Shown here piece after piece: positions 62,701 through 64,000 of a stretch of 64,000 nucleotides of DNA. Numbering within the stretch: the stretch's first letter is position 1; every line of letters starts with the position of its first letter. The translations under genes were made by a program, and so were the position numbers. The notes beneath the pieces were generated by a model. The model searched no databases, had not been told where the DNA came from, and worked only from the letters and a program-made list of their open reading frames with translations. This stretch comes from Bacteroidota bacterium (GTDB lineage Bacteria; Bacteroidota; Bacteroidia; Flavobacteriales_D; Crocinitomicaceae): assembly GCA_016192075.1 (NCBI GenBank), contig JACPUU010000021.1, positions 186,001 to 250,000 of the forward strand. The letters run 5' to 3'.

Positions 62701-64000
62701 CTGGTACGACTCAGGAACCGGTTCGCTCATTGGCCAAACCGGAACAGTAGCCACCAACCTTTGTACAGGTGTCTATTTTGCGGTAATTACGGATAATAAT
62801 GGATGTAATTTTACCACACCTGATCAGACCATTAACGAACCCACACAGCTTACCAATGTGCTGACGCTGACAGATGCTTCCTGCTTTGGTTTTTGTGATG
62901 GAACAGGTGATCTGGCGCTGGCCGGTGGTACAATCCCATACACCTACGAATGGCTTGACATAATGGGCAACCCTATTGTTGGCGGAACGAACGCAACCGT
63001 AAACAACATGTGTGAGGGCAATTATACCGTTGAGGGAACAGATGCCAACGGATGTTCAACCGGGGTAATGTTTGCGGTGATTAACGGATTCCCTGAAATA
63101 ACTGCCAACGTATTTTCGAACAATGCCAATTGCGGTGTTGCCGACGGAAATGCAACAGTATTCGCAAATGGCGGAAATCCACCGTTCACCTACCAGTGGA
63201 TGGACAACCTGATGGTTCCGATCGCAGGGCAGACCAGCAGCATTCTCGCAAATGCTTTTGCCGGTACTTATTTTGTATCTGTAACCGATCAGAATGGCTG
63301 CTCACAGGTATTTCAGGCTGATATTTCAAACTTCTCTTCTACAACCATTACCTGGGACAGTGTCATTGATCCTTCTTGTACCGGATCTGCAGATGGAAGC
63401 ATTTCAATTACCGTAAATAGCCTAAACCCACCATTATTGTATACCTGGAATCCGGGTGGAATAATTGCAGAAGATCCGACAGGGCTTGTTGCAGGTATCT
63501 ATACCGTGCAGGTAACAGATGCATCAGGCTGTATCAATTTCTTCAGTACCACACTGACAGATCCGGCACCTATAACCATTACACCAAGTTCTACACCATC
63601 TGATTGCGGACAGTGTAACGGAACAATTACCATTGTACCTGCCGGCGGAACCGGTGCGCTTTCAACTATCTGGAATAACGGACTCGTTGGTAATTCCATC
63701 TCAGGCCTTTGCTCAGGTGTTTACCAGGCCCAGGTAACCGATGCAAATGGATGTATGCTCATAGAGCCGGTTGACGTTACCAATACAGGCGGCCTCATCG
63801 GTGACCTGGTAATTACTGCTATTACCTGTGCAGGTGGCTGTGACGGCCAGGCTGTTGTTTCAGGTACAGGCGGAACCGCACCATACAGTTATGCATGGCT
63901 GCATGACGGGTCAACTTCTGATACACAAACAAACCTGTGTGCCGGCACTTACTTTGTAACCGTTACAGACGCCACCGGCTGTTCTGTAAACATACAGGTA
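56708..64000 (+). CDS. Giant SprB-repeat surface protein (incomplete)
   Basis: Open frame from ATG 56708 to the window end, 2431 codons with no stop, so incomplete. Signal 1-26 (RAHFFNTTLLVLLLASSSVALS), then an N-terminal domain (about 27-270, FYWINNAGNWNDPSHWS...) common in these proteins. From about residue 272 onward the sequence is SprB-type repeats of 75-90 residues, each with the motif (V/T)C-x-G-x-C-D/N-G followed by GGxxPYxYxW and LCAGxYxxxVTDxxGC; I count about 27. SprB is a mobile adhesin of gliding bacteria exported by T9SS. Preceded by PorP/SprF. The expected C-terminal sorting domain would lie beyond the window. Confidence 0.93.
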   Translation, partial: MTFGRAHFFNTTLLVLLLASSSVALSRNFYWINNAGNWNDPSHWSSYSGGGSCGEIPGPDDAVYFDAASFTTYFPIVTLSNSVEVKSLYFESDFNPVLQAENVTLTITETLNATARYGVEISGSGYLHFLNQTASEKFINTSGIQLNTNVVFDGKWALADHFLTTNTNLISIASGSLKTNGYTLYADQIEARENQVDLDFSGSHIYAHSALNLDKAENTGSAAFFHTTDGTFSNSDKSKFTGSDWIKTTVNCPNPPFTLTLTVTSNYNGSEISCNDSCDGILTIVAGGTPGPFSYSFNSGFGPFTSQTVYPDLCAGTYTITVKDSSQQIVPGLYAQCSVSEIVDEPPILIFDPPFVIQPTCPDICDGQAFSFPSGGTGVITVFWPNSGETTANPVGLCTGDNPVHVSDENGCFIDDIVTIMNPPAIMPNEVITPPSCNGSCDAEILLAPSGGNGGPYTYSWSPIPTVSGQGSNPAIGFCAITVDVSIFDQDGCQKDTSFTIINPPILSVTAAFVSNALCFGSCDGQASSSPAGGSGGFTFEWFDNATGLTTGITDEDPTTLCAGSYYVIVTDASGCTAQSNVIVIGEPTALTATAAAYDVSCFGVCDGSVDVDVFGGIPGYSYSWTTVPGGSGAGATDSLSGLCPGQYQIDATDANGCAIVPIVVEVFEPAPVTLDLTVSTPPTCYDLCDGIATVVAGGGVSPFTYNWSPAPGAGQGTPNATAMCDGTYTLTATDDNGCFLDTTFTLNNPAFYDITSSQTNLLCFGNTDGSATVTVNSGGSGAGYTYTWAPVPPVGQGTPTASGLSAGIYSVTISDPLLCDTIISFTITSPPQLTATASVISQVSCFNACDGSAQVVIAGGSPGYSVLWDDPAAQTTLVASGLCDGTYNVDITDLNGCTATDNIIITEPGPFVLDTSWINVLCYNACSATATVTMLSGGVPPYLIQWDDPLNQTTFTAFNLCAGTWTAVVTDQNLCDTIIPFTITEPLELIVSINSTISSCFGDCSGSADVIASGGTGALAYQWYNASTGLPVAGQTNPAAANLCPGDYYCIVTDQNGCTTQSATVTITELPQITTSILSITDATCGVCDGAAQVSAAGGAGGFTFTWVPAPGTGQGTDNVTGLCAGVSAVNIVDAAGCIANIAIPINSISIEVLTLDSVDVSCFGLCDGQAIATYTSIDPPYTLEWFDNNTGLTTGIIDNPASNPSTATGLCDGDYLAVLTNNTGCVTTGVVTINEPTQITATLTPTNVLCNGDCNGTIDAVAAGGAGGYSYNWAPAPGGGQGTPNASGLCDGNYTLTVTDLNGCSQPFVGTISEPVQVSINSTTSTDISCFGANDGTANVAASGGIPPLSYEWFDCNTGLTTGITTPLASNLGPGVYQVVVSDANGCSATGPCLPVIEPPALTATINTSNVNCYGTCDGLIDAAGAGGTAPYFYQWQDEFGVALPGQTNDTMNNVCQGIYNVVVTDFEGCSITFGPIDMTAPASPWIVTTASTDPTCSGSCDGTATVTVLGGNNPPYSYQWDDPFLQVVPGATNLCAGTWTVVISDAGICDTTISFTLIGAQAIMANATVTDILCFADATGAVSTNPSGGTIPYTITWSDGQLGANAVNLPAGPITVSITDGNGCTKDTTITLTQPPQLVVNSSFSNNSTCGVCNASATVNIVGGVPGYTYDWSPDPAAGEGTNNATGLCPGVVTCTVTDQNSCVLIQSFPVSDINGEILTPTFTDASCFGACDGTADAAYVCGDPACTQEWFDASTGLSTGVTTSTITNLCAGDYFVEVLNNSLCISVGNVTISSPAQIIDNAVLVPVTCNNDTDGSITVAPTGGSGAGYTYFWTPVPSNGQGTNQALNIGSGTWSVDITDSDGCTETYTYDVINPTPITITATPTDPTCAVACNGTISIVVSGGYGGYTYQWTTGGAPIPGETGPLIANLCSGNYNIDVTDLNGCLVNMAADVTLSEPVPVSSPISGTDGLCFGDCSGTATVVPSGGFPPYLINWYDSGTGSLIGQTGTVATNLCTGVYFAVITDNNGCNFTTPDQTINEPTQLTNVLTLTDASCFGFCDGTGDLALAGGTIPYTYEWLDIMGNPIVGGTNATVNNMCEGNYTVEGTDANGCSTGVMFAVINGFPEITANVFSNNANCGVADGNATVFANGGNPPFTYQWMDNLMVPIAGQTSSILANAFAGTYFVSVTDQNGCSQVFQADISNFSSTTITWDSVIDPSCTGSADGSISITVNSLNPPLLYTWNPGGIIAEDPTGLVAGIYTVQVTDASGCINFFSTTLTDPAPITITPSSTPSDCGQCNGTITIVPAGGTGALSTIWNNGLVGNSISGLCSGVYQAQVTDANGCMLIEPVDVTNTGGLIGDLVITAITCAGGCDGQAVVSGTGGTAPYSYAWLHDGSTSDTQTNLCAGTYFVTVTDATGCSVNIQV

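Noticed and set aside
56708-64000. Many short frames in the 57-64 kb region as separate genes
   Set aside because: They are shadows of the single long SprB-repeat frame, which has no in-frame stop.

Overview
The window looks like a chromosomal segment of a member of the Bacteroidota, probably a marine or freshwater Flavobacteriia/Cryomorphaceae-like lineage. The grounds are a type IX secretion sorting domain (type B), a PorP/SprF protein next to a giant SprB-repeat protein, a DUF2723 membrane protein, a CarboxypepD-type TonB-dependent receptor, a bacillithiol protein (YtxJ), Bacteroidota -7 promoter boxes (TAnnTTTG) and a typical Bacteroidota tRNA-Gln. Coding density is high, and most of the window is ordinary chromosome rather than a phage or plasmid.

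Layout. 1-9.9 kb: small lipoprotein and membrane genes, a DinB-like protein, a Crp/Fnr regulator, a TPR-PP2C (SpoIIE) phosphatase carrying a large in-frame tandem repeat, a class-V aminotransferase with VanZ, and DUF2461. 9.9-18.6 kb: secreted repeat protein, two tandem paralogous lipoproteins, the overlapping run pheS-ytxJ-LytTR regulator followed by a glutaminyl cyclase, then rsmI bracketed by two palindromes, an MDR oxidoreductase and a secreted TPR-like protein. 18.6-30.6 kb: papain-like amidase with a TonB-C protein, a glycosyltransferase, an exported WD40-caspase protein, a pseudouridine synthase, an MFS nucleoside transporter, a bifunctional nuclease, etfBA and an exported glutathione peroxidase. 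30.6-39.7 kb: TonB-dependent receptor, an ECF sigma factor with an anti-sigma/GIN fusion, two unknown anchored proteins, and a small gene paired with a retropepsin-like protease. 39.7-45.4 kb: a tRNA-Gln gene surrounded by broken tRNA-Gln copies, the large DUF2723 membrane protein, and a polysaccharide deacetylase. 45.4-54.1 kb: a second sigma/anti-sigma/outer-membrane module, flavin reductase, an SSB-tailed DUF3127 protein, and a signalling cluster (histidine kinase, STAS-like protein, Cache-HAMP-PP2C). 54.1-64 kb: a T9SS cargo protein, PorP/SprF, and a giant SprB-repeat protein still open at the window end after 2431 codons with about 27 visible repeats.

Themes. Surface biology is prominent: T9SS cargo, a probable adhesin, and two sigma/anti-sigma modules linked to envelope proteins. 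Two PP2C phosphatases of the same family lie 45 kb apart, and one has about 200 residues of 11-residue repeats inserted in its catalytic domain. Several palindromic or hairpin elements are scattered through the window and have altered gene ends (rsmI, the PP2C gene at 53.7 kb) and the tRNA-Gln locus. The most unusual structures are the phosphatase repeat, the tRNA-Gln locus with interrupted copies, and the palindromes flanking rsmI.
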